NCBI RefSeq assembly: GCF_002269385.1
Contig: NZ_CP022957.1
Span: forward strand, 1,173,001-1,237,000
Origin: Maribacter cobaltidurans
GTDB taxonomy: Bacteria; Bacteroidota; Bacteroidia; Flavobacteriales; Flavobacteriaceae
Direction: 5' to 3'
DNA: 64,000 bases
Under the pieces are notes generated by a model. That model was not told the DNA's origin. It saw nothing but the letters and a program-made list of their open reading frames with translations, and did no database searches. The first letter of the stretch is position 1. Every line of letters starts with the position of its first letter. Made by a program: the position numbers and the translations under genes. Shown here in pieces: positions 34,821-44,539 of this stretch.

Positions 34821-35795
34821 ATGAAAAGCTATTCAGAAACCTTATCCACCATTTATTTCGGAAGGTCCTCTGCAGACCGACTTTATATCCATGAGAAAAT
34901 TTCCTGCATTCCGATAACGAAAATCGAAACAGGTAATTCCAAAAGGGCTTTCAGCATTATTGGTTATTCCTGTGAGGAAGGGGTAAAGAGGAATCAGGGA
35001 AGAATGGGCGCTGTAAATGGACCTGATGCCATAAGAAAACAACTGGGCAAATTACCAAATCACCTACTTGAGGATGTTGCTGTTTATGACGTAGGCACCG
35101 TTCACTGTATGAACGGTGATATGGAAAATTCCCAAAAAGACCTGTCGGAGTTGGTATCTCAAACACTAAATCAAAACCATTTCCCCATTGTTCTTGGTGG
35201 GGGGCACGACGTCTCCTATGGCACCTTCAATGGACTTAAAGAACACTTGTCAAACTCCGGCTCAATCGGTATTATCAATTTCGATGCACATTTTGACCTT
35301 CGAAATAACCAACCGGAAGATCTTACTATTGTAAACAATTCAGGTACCCCCTTTTATCAAATAGCTCAGGATTGTAAACAAAACGAAACACCCTTCAAAT
35401 ATCTTTGCCTAGGAATACGAAAGGACGCCAACGACAGGACCTTATTTGAAACTGCTAAGGAATTGGATGTAAAATATATCATGCGAGACACCTTTAGAAT
35501 CCAGTTTCATAATGAAATAAATGCTTGGATCAATGCCTTTACCGGAAGTGTCGATCATATTTATGTAACCATTGATCTTGATGGGTTCTCCTCCGCCTAT
35601 GCACCTGGGGTAAGCGCCCCTTCTCCTATGGGTTTTACTCCAGATGTAGTGTTGGAGTCCTTAAAAACCATAATGGGTTCCGGCAAACTTAGGGCTTTGG
35701 ATATTGCAGAATTAAATCCAGATTTTGACGTGGACAATCAGACCGCAAAACTTGCGGCGTCCCTAGTACATTACGTTATCCACGACCTTCCTTAA
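34821..35795 (+). CDS. hutG: Formimidoylglutamase (arginase family)
   Basis: The 324-residue ureohydrolase carries the binuclear metal motifs of the arginase fold: GGGHDVSYG, NFDAHFDLR and TIDLDGFSSAYAPG. In a hut operon this is HutG, which splits formiminoglutamate into glutamate and formamide and completes the pathway. It lies 66 bases after hutU. Confidence 0.92.
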   Translation: MKSYSETLSTIYFGRSSADRLYIHEKISCIPITKIETGNSKRAFSIIGYSCEEGVKRNQGRMGAVNGPDAIRKQLGKLPNHLLEDVAVYDVGTVHCMNGDMENSQKDLSELVSQTLNQNHFPIVLGGGHDVSYGTFNGLKEHLSNSGSIGIINFDAHFDLRNNQPEDLTIVNNSGTPFYQIAQDCKQNETPFKYLCLGIRKDANDRTLFETAKELDVKYIMRDTFRIQFHNEINAWINAFTGSVDHIYVTIDLDGFSSAYAPGVSAPSPMGFTPDVVLESLKTIMGSGKLRALDIAELNPDFDVDNQTAKLAASLVHYVIHDLP

Positions 35796-36154
35796 AAGGT
35801 CCCTAAACAAAAAAAGCCTCCCAAACGGAAAGCCTTTCATTGGTTTGAAATAGGCAAAAACCTATTCATTCCATTGTCCCAAAACTGCTTTTGAGACACA
35901 ACACAACGAGACAAAGATAAGAAAGGAATTTTAATATTTTAAGGTCTTTTTTAAATTATGGACGGATAAAGTGAGTGCTTTCCTCTTTGAAGAGAAAGTA
36001 TCCCTTTTCCAATAATATCGATTAAAAACCAGATAACAAGACCAATGGCGTACGAAAAGGGTGACATCGGGAATACTTTCGTTTGGTCGATTCTTCCTAG
36101 CCTTCGCCACTATGCAAAGTACCTTGTAGGTCCAAATCAGTGACGACCTACCAC
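35796..36154. other. Gene-free stretch after hutG
   Basis: About 360 bases hold no convincing gene. An imperfect stem (AGCCT/CAAAC near 35809-35820 pairing with GTTTG/AGGC near 35844-35856) may act as a weak hutG terminator. Reading frames on both strands are short or overlap the lipoprotein gene and look random. Confidence 0.5.
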
Positions 36155-37348
36155 ATGAACCCAAGATTGACTGCTTCATTAATCTCCATATTCCTTTTTC
36201 TTTCTTGCAGCAAAGAGGACGTAACCACCTTGCACGAGGATTTAAAAGTAACATTGGATGAGGAAATTGCCGCCGAATCCGAAAAGACAAATCAAAAATC
36301 CCAAGTCTTTGAAGAGGCATTCGTCAACTGGATTTCAAATAGACAGCAATCCTCAGGTTTAATGGAAAGTACTGAAATTTCCAGCTTTACTTCCCTGTAT
36401 GACAATGCGCTTACCGTCATTTTCTTCATACAGGAGGATAAAAAGGAACATGCTGAAAAAATTCTTGATTACTATAGTTCTATAGCGGATTACGAACTAC
36501 CACAAACTGGAGGTTTTTATCAGTTCAGAAATTCTGACGGTTCCCATCCTGAGCGAGTTTGGATGGGCGACAATGCTTGGTTGCTCATTGCCTTGAACCA
36601 ATATGAGAACAAATATCAATCCTCAAAATATGGACCACTTGCCCTTAAACTGGATAGCTGGCTACGGTCGCTCCAAATACAATCTGGAGCCCTAAAAGGA
36701 GGTACGAATCCAGATGCGACGGAAATTCCAAATGTTACGGAAGGTATGATTACCGCCTTCCTTGCGGTAAGAGGTTATGATGAATTCCACCAGGACATTT
36801 TACGCTTCTTGGAAAACAACCGATGGGATGCCGAGTTGGGACTTTTGATGGCCTGGCCCGAAAATCCTGAATACGCATATGCCCTGGATGTCTTTTCATT
36901 AAGTAAACTAATTTTTAAGGACTTACACGATGATGTATTGTTTCAAGCAAATAGATTTATCAATGAACAAACGGCCACACTAAGCGGGGAAACTATTTCC
37001 GGATATGGTTTCGATGAGGATAAGGATGTAATATGGTTGGAAGGTACTGCACAAATGGCTGTTGCCTTTAACAGTATTCAGAGGTTTGACCTTTCCGAAA
37101 AAATTATGGAAAACATCGAAAAGTCTATCATACAAAGTCCGAATTTTGAAAATAACAAAGGCATACCTTACGCAGCAAATTTTGGTACGTCCTACGGAGA
37201 AAGCGAATTATGGGACCATGCCGATATTACTCCCGCCCTTTCATCTACCCTTTGGTATTACTTTGCCAAGACTGGTTTCAATCCATTAGAAGGGGAACAA
37301 AAAACCCTGATTCCCGAAGAGGACAAATTTTGGTCACAAGATTTTTAA
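36155..37348 (+). CDS. Lipoprotein, predicted alpha/alpha-toroid fold
   Basis: The 397-residue protein starts with an SPII signal (MNPRLTASLISIFLFLS, Cys18). The body is helical, with repeated aromatic and glycine turns such as WMGDNAWLLIALNQYE and IWLEGTAQMAVAFN. That pattern resembles the six-hairpin glycosidase or bacterial cellulase-like toroid folds. I cannot assign a substrate. I start at ATG 36155; a GTG five codons earlier gives a less typical signal peptide. Neighbouring genes give no hint. Confidence 0.7.
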   Translation: MNPRLTASLISIFLFLSCSKEDVTTLHEDLKVTLDEEIAAESEKTNQKSQVFEEAFVNWISNRQQSSGLMESTEISSFTSLYDNALTVIFFIQEDKKEHAEKILDYYSSIADYELPQTGGFYQFRNSDGSHPERVWMGDNAWLLIALNQYENKYQSSKYGPLALKLDSWLRSLQIQSGALKGGTNPDATEIPNVTEGMITAFLAVRGYDEFHQDILRFLENNRWDAELGLLMAWPENPEYAYALDVFSLSKLIFKDLHDDVLFQANRFINEQTATLSGETISGYGFDEDKDVIWLEGTAQMAVAFNSIQRFDLSEKIMENIEKSIIQSPNFENNKGIPYAANFGTSYGESELWDHADITPALSSTLWYYFAKTGFNPLEGEQKTLIPEEDKFWSQDF

Positions 37349-37410
37349 AGTAAGTTTTAAAAATCCTTTAACGTATTTACCAATCCCTAAATACTATCTT
37401 TCTAATAAAA

Positions 37411-37638
37411 ATGAAAGATTCAGTCTATGTTTGGGTGTTGGCCGCTACAATGGCCTTGGTAACGGTAACCATTATGTCCGTGATGAACTTTCCCTTTAAT
37501 TGGATATTTTACTGTACCGTTTTGGGGCAGGCCCTAATTGTGCTTATGGTGTATAAGGTCTTGACGGACAATTACACTACAAATAAAACCTTTAATGATT
37601 TTTATGAAGACCATCCTATTGGGAATAGGGTCAATTAG
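37411..37638 (+). CDS. Small two-helix membrane protein
   Basis: The 75-residue protein has two hydrophobic helices (about residues 5-25 and 29-50) and a hydrophilic C-terminus ending DHPIGNRVN. No family is recognised. It lies at the edge of the cbb3 oxidase region and overlaps the end of the convergent universal stress protein gene by eight bases. A role near respiration is speculative. Confidence 0.65.
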   Translation: MKDSVYVWVLAATMALVTVTIMSVMNFPFNWIFYCTVLGQALIVLMVYKVLTDNYTTNKTFNDFYEDHPIGNRVN

Positions 37639-38536
37639 ACATTAAGACGTTATCCCTATTACTAGATTCCTTCAAGTTGGAGGTCATGCCCAATTCCGGA
37701 ATGACCAAAAGTGGTATCTGCGTGTGGAAGGCGACTCTTTTTACAACGGGCTCCCTTATCAATTGCTCCATATAGCTATGTTGATAGTTCAACATGGCCA
37801 GTAGGTGAATATCCATTTCCTTGGAAAACACCTCTAACGTTTTGGATACGGAATTGAGTTCCGATACCGTGTGCACGTAATGTTCTACCCCGCCAAGATA
37901 TTTCCTTAGCATTCCCAAATTGAACAGTTGCAATTCGGAAAGGGACTTGATTTCATACTGAACATGTACTATTCTTACGGTCGCATCAAAAATTGCAGCC
38001 AATTCCAATAATGCCTTTAATTCAGATTTGGTATAAAATCGGGTAAAATCTGTTGCAAAAGCGATTTCCGTGGGTTTTTCAAATTCAAAATTTTGCGGAA
38101 TTGCCAAGACCGGACAGTCCTTTACAGATTTAATGACCCGTACCGCATTACTGCCCATAAAAACCTCTTCCATACCCGTGGCACCCGTAGTACCCATAAC
38201 AACAAGATCTATGTCGTATGTTCTGATACTCTCCACAACCTCATCCACCAACAAACTAAAGGAAGATATAGTCCTAAAACTATGCTTCTCGTTTACGAAG
38301 TCCTTTTTCACCCGCTGCAATAAATCATCCAGACCTTTTTGAGAATATTTTGCGGCGCTATTGGTGAGCATACTTTCTTCAAAGGATGCGGCCATAAACC
38401 TACTTCCGGCTATTGCCGGAGTATAGGTATTCAAAAAATAAAAAATGCATTCCTGGTCCCAAAACATGGAAATCGCATACTTAATGGCATTACAGGAATT
38501 TTCTGAAAAGTCCGTGGGGATTAAAATATTCTTCAT
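37631..38536 (-). CDS. Universal stress protein, tandem UspA domains
   Basis: The 301-residue protein has two UspA domains. The first ends in the ATP-binding pattern GTTGATGMEEVFMGSNA, so it should bind ATP; the second (about residues 150-285) has lost that motif. Usp proteins accumulate under growth arrest and oxygen limitation. A TGACAAATATCA dyad lies upstream, exactly 23 bp from a TAATTTTA -7 box, which is the same arrangement as at four other promoters here. This suggests Fnr control. Confidence 0.88.
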   Translation of the reverse strand: MKNILIPTDFSENSCNAIKYAISMFWDQECIFYFLNTYTPAIAGSRFMAASFEESMLTNSAAKYSQKGLDDLLQRVKKDFVNEKHSFRTISSFSLLVDEVVESIRTYDIDLVVMGTTGATGMEEVFMGSNAVRVIKSVKDCPVLAIPQNFEFEKPTEIAFATDFTRFYTKSELKALLELAAIFDATVRIVHVQYEIKSLSELQLFNLGMLRKYLGGVEHYVHTVSELNSVSKTLEVFSKEMDIHLLAMLNYQHSYMEQLIREPVVKRVAFHTQIPLLVIPELGMTSNLKESSNRDNVLMSN

Positions 38537-38591
38537 CTAATTTCATCTTTGAATCCGCGATAAAATTAGACTGAACTGGATGTTCAAACTA

Positions 38592-38603
38592 TGACAAATA
38601 TCA
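38592..38603 (-). promoter_or_regulatory. Putative Fnr site, universal stress protein promoter
   Basis: TGACAAATATCA, close to the TGAYAnnTRTCA consensus, ends 23 bp from a minus-strand TAATTTTA box (38561-38568). The gene starts at 38536. Confidence 0.6.
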
Positions 38604-38622
38604 GCTTTAAAAAAATAGGGTA

Positions 38623-39312
38623 TTAAAAACCTTCTATAAGATTGTTTAAGGCCTTTTCATCTGCGATTCCTATTTTCTTGCCGGAAGTCTTGAGATATCC
38701 CTTTTTCTTGAACTCTGAAATGATACGGATACAGGACTCTATAGCAGTTCCCACAACATTGGAAATATCTTCCCTGGAAAGCACCAACCGTAAAAATCCT
38801 TCCTCATCCTCTCCAAAATTCTTCTTCAGATAAAGAAAAGCTTCGGCCATACGCTGTTTTACATTTTTTTGGCTCATGTTCACGATGACATCATCCGCTT
38901 CTTTAAGGTCGTGCGCCATATGTCTCAACACCTCTAAGGTAAAATTGGGGTTGGTATGTAAGGTAGAGACTATTCCCTCCTTAGGAATAAAACAAACTTC
39001 CATGTCGCTTACGGCCACGGCAGTCAAGTTTACACTTTCTTCGGCCACCACGGACCGTTGTCCAATAACCTCGCCCTTACTGGCCAGTTTTACAATCTGA
39101 TCTTTGCCATTGGCACTTAATTTGGATAGTTTGGAAACCCCGTCTCGAACACAAAAAACGCCGTCCAATTTTTCGCCTTCCTTAAAAATTGGTTCACCCT
39201 TTTTAACAAGTCTCGTAGTTTTTGAATCGGACACCCGTTTTAATTCCTCCTTGGACATTGCACGTAAGGAATTAAACTGACGTATGATACAATTTTCACA
39301 TCTGCTTTCCAT
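38623..39312 (-). CDS. fnr: Crp/Fnr family transcriptional regulator (Fnr-like)
   Basis: The 229-residue protein has an N-terminal CENC motif (Cys5, Cys8), a cyclic-nucleotide-binding-like domain with Cys54 and Cys107 (MEVCFIP), and a C-terminal helix-turn-helix whose recognition helix reads ESCIR (Glu192, Arg196). Cys5, Cys8 and Cys107 align with C20, C23 and C122 of E. coli FNR, but the C29 position is Asn14. I start at ATG 39312, because a TAAATTTG promoter box covers the codons of the longer alternative at 39348. It is divergent from ccoI and probably regulates the oxidase cluster. Confidence 0.87.
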   Translation of the reverse strand: MESRCENCIIRQFNSLRAMSKEELKRVSDSKTTRLVKKGEPIFKEGEKLDGVFCVRDGVSKLSKLSANGKDQIVKLASKGEVIGQRSVVAEESVNLTAVAVSDMEVCFIPKEGIVSTLHTNPNFTLEVLRHMAHDLKEADDVIVNMSQKNVKQRMAEAFLYLKKNFGEDEEGFLRLVLSREDISNVVGTAIESCIRIISEFKKKGYLKTSGKKIGIADEKALNNLIEGF

Positions 39313-39367
39313 TTCATTATAATTTACCTGACTCCACAAATTTAACATCTTAAAGGTAGGTAAAAAC

Positions 39368-39379
39368 TGATAATTATCA
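39368..39379. promoter_or_regulatory. Putative Fnr site between fnr and ccoI
   Basis: TGATAATTATCA is a perfect 12-bp palindrome in the divergent fnr-ccoI region. To the left, a minus-strand TAAATTTG box (39337-39344) is 23 bp away; to the right, AACCTTTG (39403-39410) is also 23 bp away. One site could therefore serve both promoters from about -41. Confidence 0.72.
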
Positions 39380-39433
39380 TATTTTAAGAATTGTTGAAAC
39401 TAAACCTTTGCCCAAGGTATTAGCAAATGAATT

Positions 39434-41830
39434 ATGGAAAAGCAAAACTGTTATCACTGTGGTGACGATTGCGGCTCCGAGACTATCCAATATGACGAAA
39501 AATGCTTCTGTTGCAACGGTTGCAAGACAGTCTACGAGATTTTTTCGGAAAACAATCTTTCCTATTATTATGACATACAATCCTCTGCGGGTTCCACGCC
39601 CAATGCCATCGATGGAAAATATGACTTTTTGGAAACCGAGAGCATTGTTGAAAAATTAACAGAATTTAATGATGGGAACCTTCAAATAGTGAATCTCTAT
39701 ATTCCATTAATACATTGTAGCTCTTGTATTTGGATATTGGAAAACATGAACAAGCTAAACCCCTTCATCACCTCATCACAAGTTAACTTTTCAAAAAAAA
39801 CGGTACGGATATCCTATAACAGCAAAAAAACCAACTTAAAAGAGGTGGTGCTGTTACTCGCAAGAATAGGGTACGAACCCTATATATCTTTGGAAGATAT
39901 TGATGGAAAGGAAAAAAAGGTGGACCGAAGCCTCATATACAAGTTGGGAGTCGCAGGATTTGCCTTTGGCAATGTGATGTTTCTCTCCTTTCCGGATTAT
40001 TTTGATTTAAATAGTAGCAAAACCTCTGGTGGCGAATTCTGGCTCAATCAATATGAAGTGGTTTTCAGATGGTTAATGTTCGCATTTTCCCTTCCGGTCG
40101 TTTTTTATGCAGGGGCAGACTACTTCATTTCGGCATACAAAGGCCTTCGTTCCAAAATCCTGAATATAGATGTTCCCATTTCCCTAGGCATTTTGGTATT
40201 GTTCGTTCGCAGTACATTGGAAATTGTATTCGATTGGGGCAGCGGTTTTTTCGACTCCCTAACCGGATTGGTCTTCTTCCTGCTATTGGGGAAGTTTTTT
40301 CAGCAAAAGACCTATTCCTTCCTTTCCTTTGAACGAGATTACAAATCCTATTTCCCCATAGCGGTAACCCGCATAAATGCCGATGGCAAGGAGGTAAGCA
40401 CCCAGGTACATGATATTAAACAAGGAGACCTCTTGCTGATCAGAAATGAGGAATTAATTCCTGTGGATGGTGTTCTTTACAAAGGCAAGGCACAGATAGA
40501 TTACAGTTTTGTGACAGGGGAATCGGCACCAGTAGAGAAGGAATTTGGCGAAAAGGTATTCGCAGGAGGAAGACAAATGAACGGCCCCATAGAGGTGGAG
40601 GCCTTAAAATCGGTTTCCCAAAGTTACCTTACCCAGCTTTGGAGCAATTCCGTCTTTAAAACGGATAAATCCACCCGATTCCAAAATATTACCGATGGCA
40701 TAGGTAAACGCTTTACCATTGCCGTATTGACTATTGCCTTCGCATCAACCTTATTCTGGTTATATTTTGATGCATCATTGGCCATGAACGTATTTACTGC
40801 AGTGCTCATCATTGCCTGCCCGTGTGCCATAGCCTTGGCCTCCCCATTTACCTTGGGCAACATGCTTCGTATTTTCGGTCAAAAAAAGTTCTATTTACGC
40901 GATAGCAGCGTTATAGAACAATTGGCCCAGATAGACACTGCTATTTTTGATAAAACCGGAACGATTACAACAGCCAAAAGAAGTACCGCCACATATGAAG
41001 GCATGCCATTGACCTTAGAAGAAGAATCTTTATTAAAGAACACCTTAAGAGCTTCCAACCATCCTTTGAGCAGAACATTGTACGATATTCTGTCTGACCA
41101 TAATATCTACACCTTGGATGACTACGAGGAACACCTGGGTAAAGGCCTGGAGGGCAGCAAAGGAGATAAGCACATCAAGATAGGTTCATCAGAATTTGTT
41201 GGGAAACTAGAAGTATCGGATAGTTTGAATACGGCCGTGCATGTTGCCAGCAATAATGGGTACAAGGGCAAATATGTGTTCCATAATCAGTACAGGAAAG
41301 GTGTTTCCGAGGTTTTCAAGCAAATGTCCGAGCAACTGCAATTGGCAATCCTATCTGGAGATAATGAAGGGGAAAAGAAAAACTTGGAAAAACTCCTGCC
41401 AAAAGTCACCCCATTGTACTTTAATCAGAAGCCAGAAGATAAACTGGCCTTTATAACCTCCCTGCAGGAGCAAGGAAAAAAGGTGTTGATGGTGGGTGAC
41501 GGTCTTAACGATGCCGGTGCGCTTGCCCAGGCAGAAGTGGGCATAACCATATCAGAAAACATTAATGTGTTCTCTCCTGCCTGTGATGGTATTATGGACG
41601 CCTCAAAATTCCAAAACTTATACCAATACATCATAGCCTCCAAAAAGGCCATGAAGATTATAAAGCTGAGCTTTTTATTATCCCTCCTTTACAACGTAGT
41701 GGGACTTTATTTTGCGGTTACCGGGCAGTTGCAGCCCGTAATAGCAGCGATTCTAATGCCCTTGAGTTCCATTAGTGTGGTTGCCTTTACAACGGTAATG
41801 ACCAACCTATTGGGCAGAAAATTGAACTAA
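39434..41830 (+). CDS. ccoI: Heavy-metal P-type ATPase CcoI (FixI)
   Basis: The 798-residue ATPase has an N-terminal cysteine-rich module (CYHCGDDC, then CFCCNGC), a heavy-metal domain with CSSC near residue 97, and the membrane CPC motif at 462-464. The phosphorylation site DKTGT is at 506, and MVGDGLNDAGALAQ follows. Position directly before ccoS and the oxidase genes marks it as CcoI, the copper exporter needed to assemble cbb3 oxidase. A shared palindrome between it and fnr suggests induction at low oxygen. Confidence 0.93.
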   Translation: MEKQNCYHCGDDCGSETIQYDEKCFCCNGCKTVYEIFSENNLSYYYDIQSSAGSTPNAIDGKYDFLETESIVEKLTEFNDGNLQIVNLYIPLIHCSSCIWILENMNKLNPFITSSQVNFSKKTVRISYNSKKTNLKEVVLLLARIGYEPYISLEDIDGKEKKVDRSLIYKLGVAGFAFGNVMFLSFPDYFDLNSSKTSGGEFWLNQYEVVFRWLMFAFSLPVVFYAGADYFISAYKGLRSKILNIDVPISLGILVLFVRSTLEIVFDWGSGFFDSLTGLVFFLLLGKFFQQKTYSFLSFERDYKSYFPIAVTRINADGKEVSTQVHDIKQGDLLLIRNEELIPVDGVLYKGKAQIDYSFVTGESAPVEKEFGEKVFAGGRQMNGPIEVEALKSVSQSYLTQLWSNSVFKTDKSTRFQNITDGIGKRFTIAVLTIAFASTLFWLYFDASLAMNVFTAVLIIACPCAIALASPFTLGNMLRIFGQKKFYLRDSSVIEQLAQIDTAIFDKTGTITTAKRSTATYEGMPLTLEEESLLKNTLRASNHPLSRTLYDILSDHNIYTLDDYEEHLGKGLEGSKGDKHIKIGSSEFVGKLEVSDSLNTAVHVASNNGYKGKYVFHNQYRKGVSEVFKQMSEQLQLAILSGDNEGEKKNLEKLLPKVTPLYFNQKPEDKLAFITSLQEQGKKVLMVGDGLNDAGALAQAEVGITISENINVFSPACDGIMDASKFQNLYQYIIASKKAMKIIKLSFLLSLLYNVVGLYFAVTGQLQPVIAAILMPLSSISVVAFTTVMTNLLGRKLN

Positions 41831-41871
41831 ATAATGACAAAGGAAAAGTATTTGAATAAAATTTTTAAAAC

Positions 41872-41883
41872 TGATAAATGTCA
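41872..41883 (+). promoter_or_regulatory. Putative Fnr site, ccoS-ccoNOQP promoter
   Basis: TGATAAATGTCA fits TGAYAnnTRTCA and is 23 bp from a TAATTTTA -7 box (41907-41914). ccoS starts at 41934. It gives the structural oxidase genes their own promoter after ccoI. Confidence 0.62.
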
Positions 41884-41933
41884 TATTTAAAAGGTATTAA
41901 CAACGGTAATTTTACCCCGAAATTCAGGTAGGT

Positions 41934-42137
41934 ATGAGTGTTATATATGTGTTATTGGCCATTAGTATCGTTGTTGCCATTGTTTTTTTTACAGCCTTTA
42001 TTTTTTCCGTAAAAAATGGGCAATATGACGATTCCTATACGCCATCGGTCCGGATGCTCTTTGAGGACGAAGTGGTAAAAGAAAAGAAGAGTTTACAAAA
42101 ATCCAACATGGATACATCAATAGAATCAAATAACTAA
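41934..42137 (+). CDS. ccoS: cbb3-type cytochrome oxidase assembly protein CcoS
   Basis: The 67-residue protein has the CcoS pattern: one N-terminal membrane helix (about residues 4-26), then SVKNGQYDD and a short acidic tail. CcoS is needed for cofactor insertion into the catalytic subunit. It lies six bases before ccoNO, behind its own putative Fnr-type promoter. Confidence 0.9.
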   Translation: MSVIYVLLAISIVVAIVFFTAFIFSVKNGQYDDSYTPSVRMLFEDEVVKEKKSLQKSNMDTSIESNN

Positions 42138-42143
42138 TCAACT

Positions 42144-44345
42144 ATGGAAGTACAGCAGTTTTATTACGATAATAAAATCGTAAAAAAGTTTATCTACGCC
42201 ACAATGCTTTGGGGAATTGTGGGTATGTCCGTGGGCCTTTTGTTGGCCTTTATGTTCCTGTTCCCAAATGTAACGGACGGGATTTCTTGGCTAAGTTTTG
42301 GCCGTTTAAGACCCTTGCACACCAATGCAGTGATTTTTGCATTTGTGGGTAATGCCATTTTCGCCGGTGTTTATTACTCCACCCAGCGTCTCTTAAAAGC
42401 AAGGATGTTCAGTGATGTCTTGAGCAACATCAACTTTTGGGGCTGGCAGTTAATTATCGTGGCCGCCGCCATAACGCTACCCTTAGGATATTCAACCTCT
42501 AAGGAATATGCAGAACTTGAGTGGCCTATCGATATTGCAATAGCCCTTGTTTGGGTAGCATTTGGGGTGAACCTGATCGGAACCATGATCAAGAGAAGAC
42601 AACGCCATTTATACGTTGCCATTTGGTTCTATTTGGCCACATTCGTTACCGTTGCGGTACTTCATATATTCAATAGTTTGGAATTACCGGTAAGTGCATT
42701 AAAAAGTTACTCCGTTTATGCAGGGGTGCAAGATGCCTTGGTACAATGGTGGTACGGTCACAATGCGGTTGCATTCTTTTTAACGACACCGTTCTTAGGG
42801 CTGATGTACTATTTTGTCCCGAAAGCGGCGAACAGACCTGTATACTCCTATAGACTTTCCATTGTACACTTCTGGTCATTGATATTTATTTATATATGGG
42901 CGGGTCCACATCACCTTTTGTATTCAGCTTTACCGGATTGGGCGCAAAACCTTGGTGTTGCTTTCTCTGTCATGTTGATAGCTCCTTCCTGGGGTGGTAT
43001 GATCAACGGTCTATTGACCTTAAGGGGAGCTTGGGATAAAGTTCGTACAGACCCTACCCTTAAATTTATGGTGGTAGCGATTACAGGGTACGGTATGGCC
43101 ACTTTTGAGGGACCCATGCTATCCTTAAAAAATGTAAACGCCATAGCACACTTTAGCGACTGGATTATTGCCCACGTGCATGTTGGAGCCCTGGCATGGA
43201 ACGGTTTCTTGACCTTTGGTATGATCTATTGGTTGGTTCCAAAAATGTTCAAGACCCGCTTGGCTTCCGTTGGGCTTGCAAACTTCCACTTCTGGATTGG
43301 CACCCTAGGTATTATCCTATATGCTTTGCCTATGTACGTAGCCGGGTTTACACAAGCCTTAATGTGGAAAGACTTCAACCCAGATGGCACCTTGGTGTAC
43401 GGTAACTTCTTGGAAACCGTAAACGAGATCATCCCTATGTACTGGATGAGGGCCATTGGCGGTAGCCTTTATATTGTAGGAGCCATTGTAATGGTATACA
43501 ATGTGGTCGTAACCATAAAATCCGGACAAAAAGTGGAGGATGAATTGGCTGAAGCCGCTCCACTTACAAGAGTCTCGAAAGGCAGGACCGCTGGAGAAAC
43601 CTTTCACACTTGGTTGGAGCGTAAACCCATCCAATTGACCATCCTGGCAACCGTTGCTATACTGATCGGGGGCATCGTACAAATAGTACCTACGATTATG
43701 GTAAAATCCAACATACCTACCATAACCAGTGTAAAACCCTATACACCACTTGAATTGGAAGGAAGGGACCTTTACATACGAGAAGGTTGTGTGGGTTGCC
43801 ATTCCCAGATGATCAGGCCGTTCAGAAGTGAAGTAGAACGTTACGGCGAATATGCCAAAGCCGGGGAATTTGTATATGACCATCCATTCCTATGGGGAAG
43901 TAAAAGAACCGGTCCGGACTTGTTAAGGGTCGGTGGAAAATATACGGACAATTGGCACCTAAACCACATGTACGATCCACAGACCACTTCCTCTGGTTCC
44001 ATCATGCCCTCCTATTCATGGTTGGTACGCAACAAGCATGACAGAAGTGGAGTTCAGGACAAAATGGAAGCCATGGTGTCCTTGGGAGTTCCTTATACCG
44101 ATGAGGATATTGCCAATGCCGAAGCCAATATGGGCGCACAGGCCACTCAAATAGAGAAAAACCTCTATAGCGACCCCGATTTTGCGAAGACTTATGAGGC
44201 CGACAAAAAATATGCCGCTGAAAACGGTGAGGAATTCATAGAAATGCGCGATAGGGAAATTGTAGCATTGATCGCCTACCTACAACGATTGGGTACGGAC
44301 ATAAAAATTAAGGAAACAAACGAATTAATATCAGAAAATAAATAG
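42144..44345 (+). CDS. ccoNO: Fused cbb3 oxidase subunits I and II (CcoNO)
   Basis: The 733-residue protein joins the catalytic heme-copper subunit CcoN (about residues 1-460, twelve helices, with the binuclear-centre region near WWYGHNAVAFFLT and the low-spin heme His in IIAHVHVGALAWNG) to the mono-heme subunit CcoO. The CcoO part has its helix near 500 and the heme motif CVGCH at 549-553. Fusion of ccoN and ccoO is a known Bacteroidota feature. The complex reduces oxygen with high affinity at the inner membrane. ccoQ follows after two bases. Confidence 0.95.
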   Translation: MEVQQFYYDNKIVKKFIYATMLWGIVGMSVGLLLAFMFLFPNVTDGISWLSFGRLRPLHTNAVIFAFVGNAIFAGVYYSTQRLLKARMFSDVLSNINFWGWQLIIVAAAITLPLGYSTSKEYAELEWPIDIAIALVWVAFGVNLIGTMIKRRQRHLYVAIWFYLATFVTVAVLHIFNSLELPVSALKSYSVYAGVQDALVQWWYGHNAVAFFLTTPFLGLMYYFVPKAANRPVYSYRLSIVHFWSLIFIYIWAGPHHLLYSALPDWAQNLGVAFSVMLIAPSWGGMINGLLTLRGAWDKVRTDPTLKFMVVAITGYGMATFEGPMLSLKNVNAIAHFSDWIIAHVHVGALAWNGFLTFGMIYWLVPKMFKTRLASVGLANFHFWIGTLGIILYALPMYVAGFTQALMWKDFNPDGTLVYGNFLETVNEIIPMYWMRAIGGSLYIVGAIVMVYNVVVTIKSGQKVEDELAEAAPLTRVSKGRTAGETFHTWLERKPIQLTILATVAILIGGIVQIVPTIMVKSNIPTITSVKPYTPLELEGRDLYIREGCVGCHSQMIRPFRSEVERYGEYAKAGEFVYDHPFLWGSKRTGPDLLRVGGKYTDNWHLNHMYDPQTTSSGSIMPSYSWLVRNKHDRSGVQDKMEAMVSLGVPYTDEDIANAEANMGAQATQIEKNLYSDPDFAKTYEADKKYAAENGEEFIEMRDREIVALIAYLQRLGTDIKIKETNELISENK

Positions 44346-44347
44346 CC

Positions 44348-44539
44348 ATGTTAAAGTTCGTAAAAGGATATATGGAAAACATTGAGGGGGTAGCCACCTA
44401 CCCAATGATTTCGTTGATGATCTTCTTCGTCTTCTTCGTAGTACTGTTCTGGTGGGTATTTACCGCATCCAAGGATTATGTAAAAGAAGTAAGCGAAATT
44501 CCATTAGACAATAACAACCAACAAAATATTGAATTATGA
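44348..44539 (+). CDS. ccoQ: cbb3 oxidase small subunit CcoQ
   Basis: The 63-residue protein has one central helix (about residues 18-40) and a polar tail. Its size and place between ccoNO and ccoP identify it as CcoQ (FixQ), which stabilises the complex. It overlaps the ccoP ATG by four bases. Confidence 0.85.
   Translation: MLKFVKGYMENIEGVATYPMISLMIFFVFFVVLFWWVFTASKDYVKEVSEIPLDNNNQQNIEL

Noticed and set aside
36045..36143. 32-codon plus-strand frame before the lipoprotein gene
   Set aside because: No hydrophobic or family-like features, no promoter box close by; length is compatible with chance.
35931..36320. 129-codon minus-strand frame after hutG
   Set aside because: It overlaps the lipoprotein gene by more than 160 bases, has no family resemblance and has a biased, low-complexity residue content typical of an antisense shadow.
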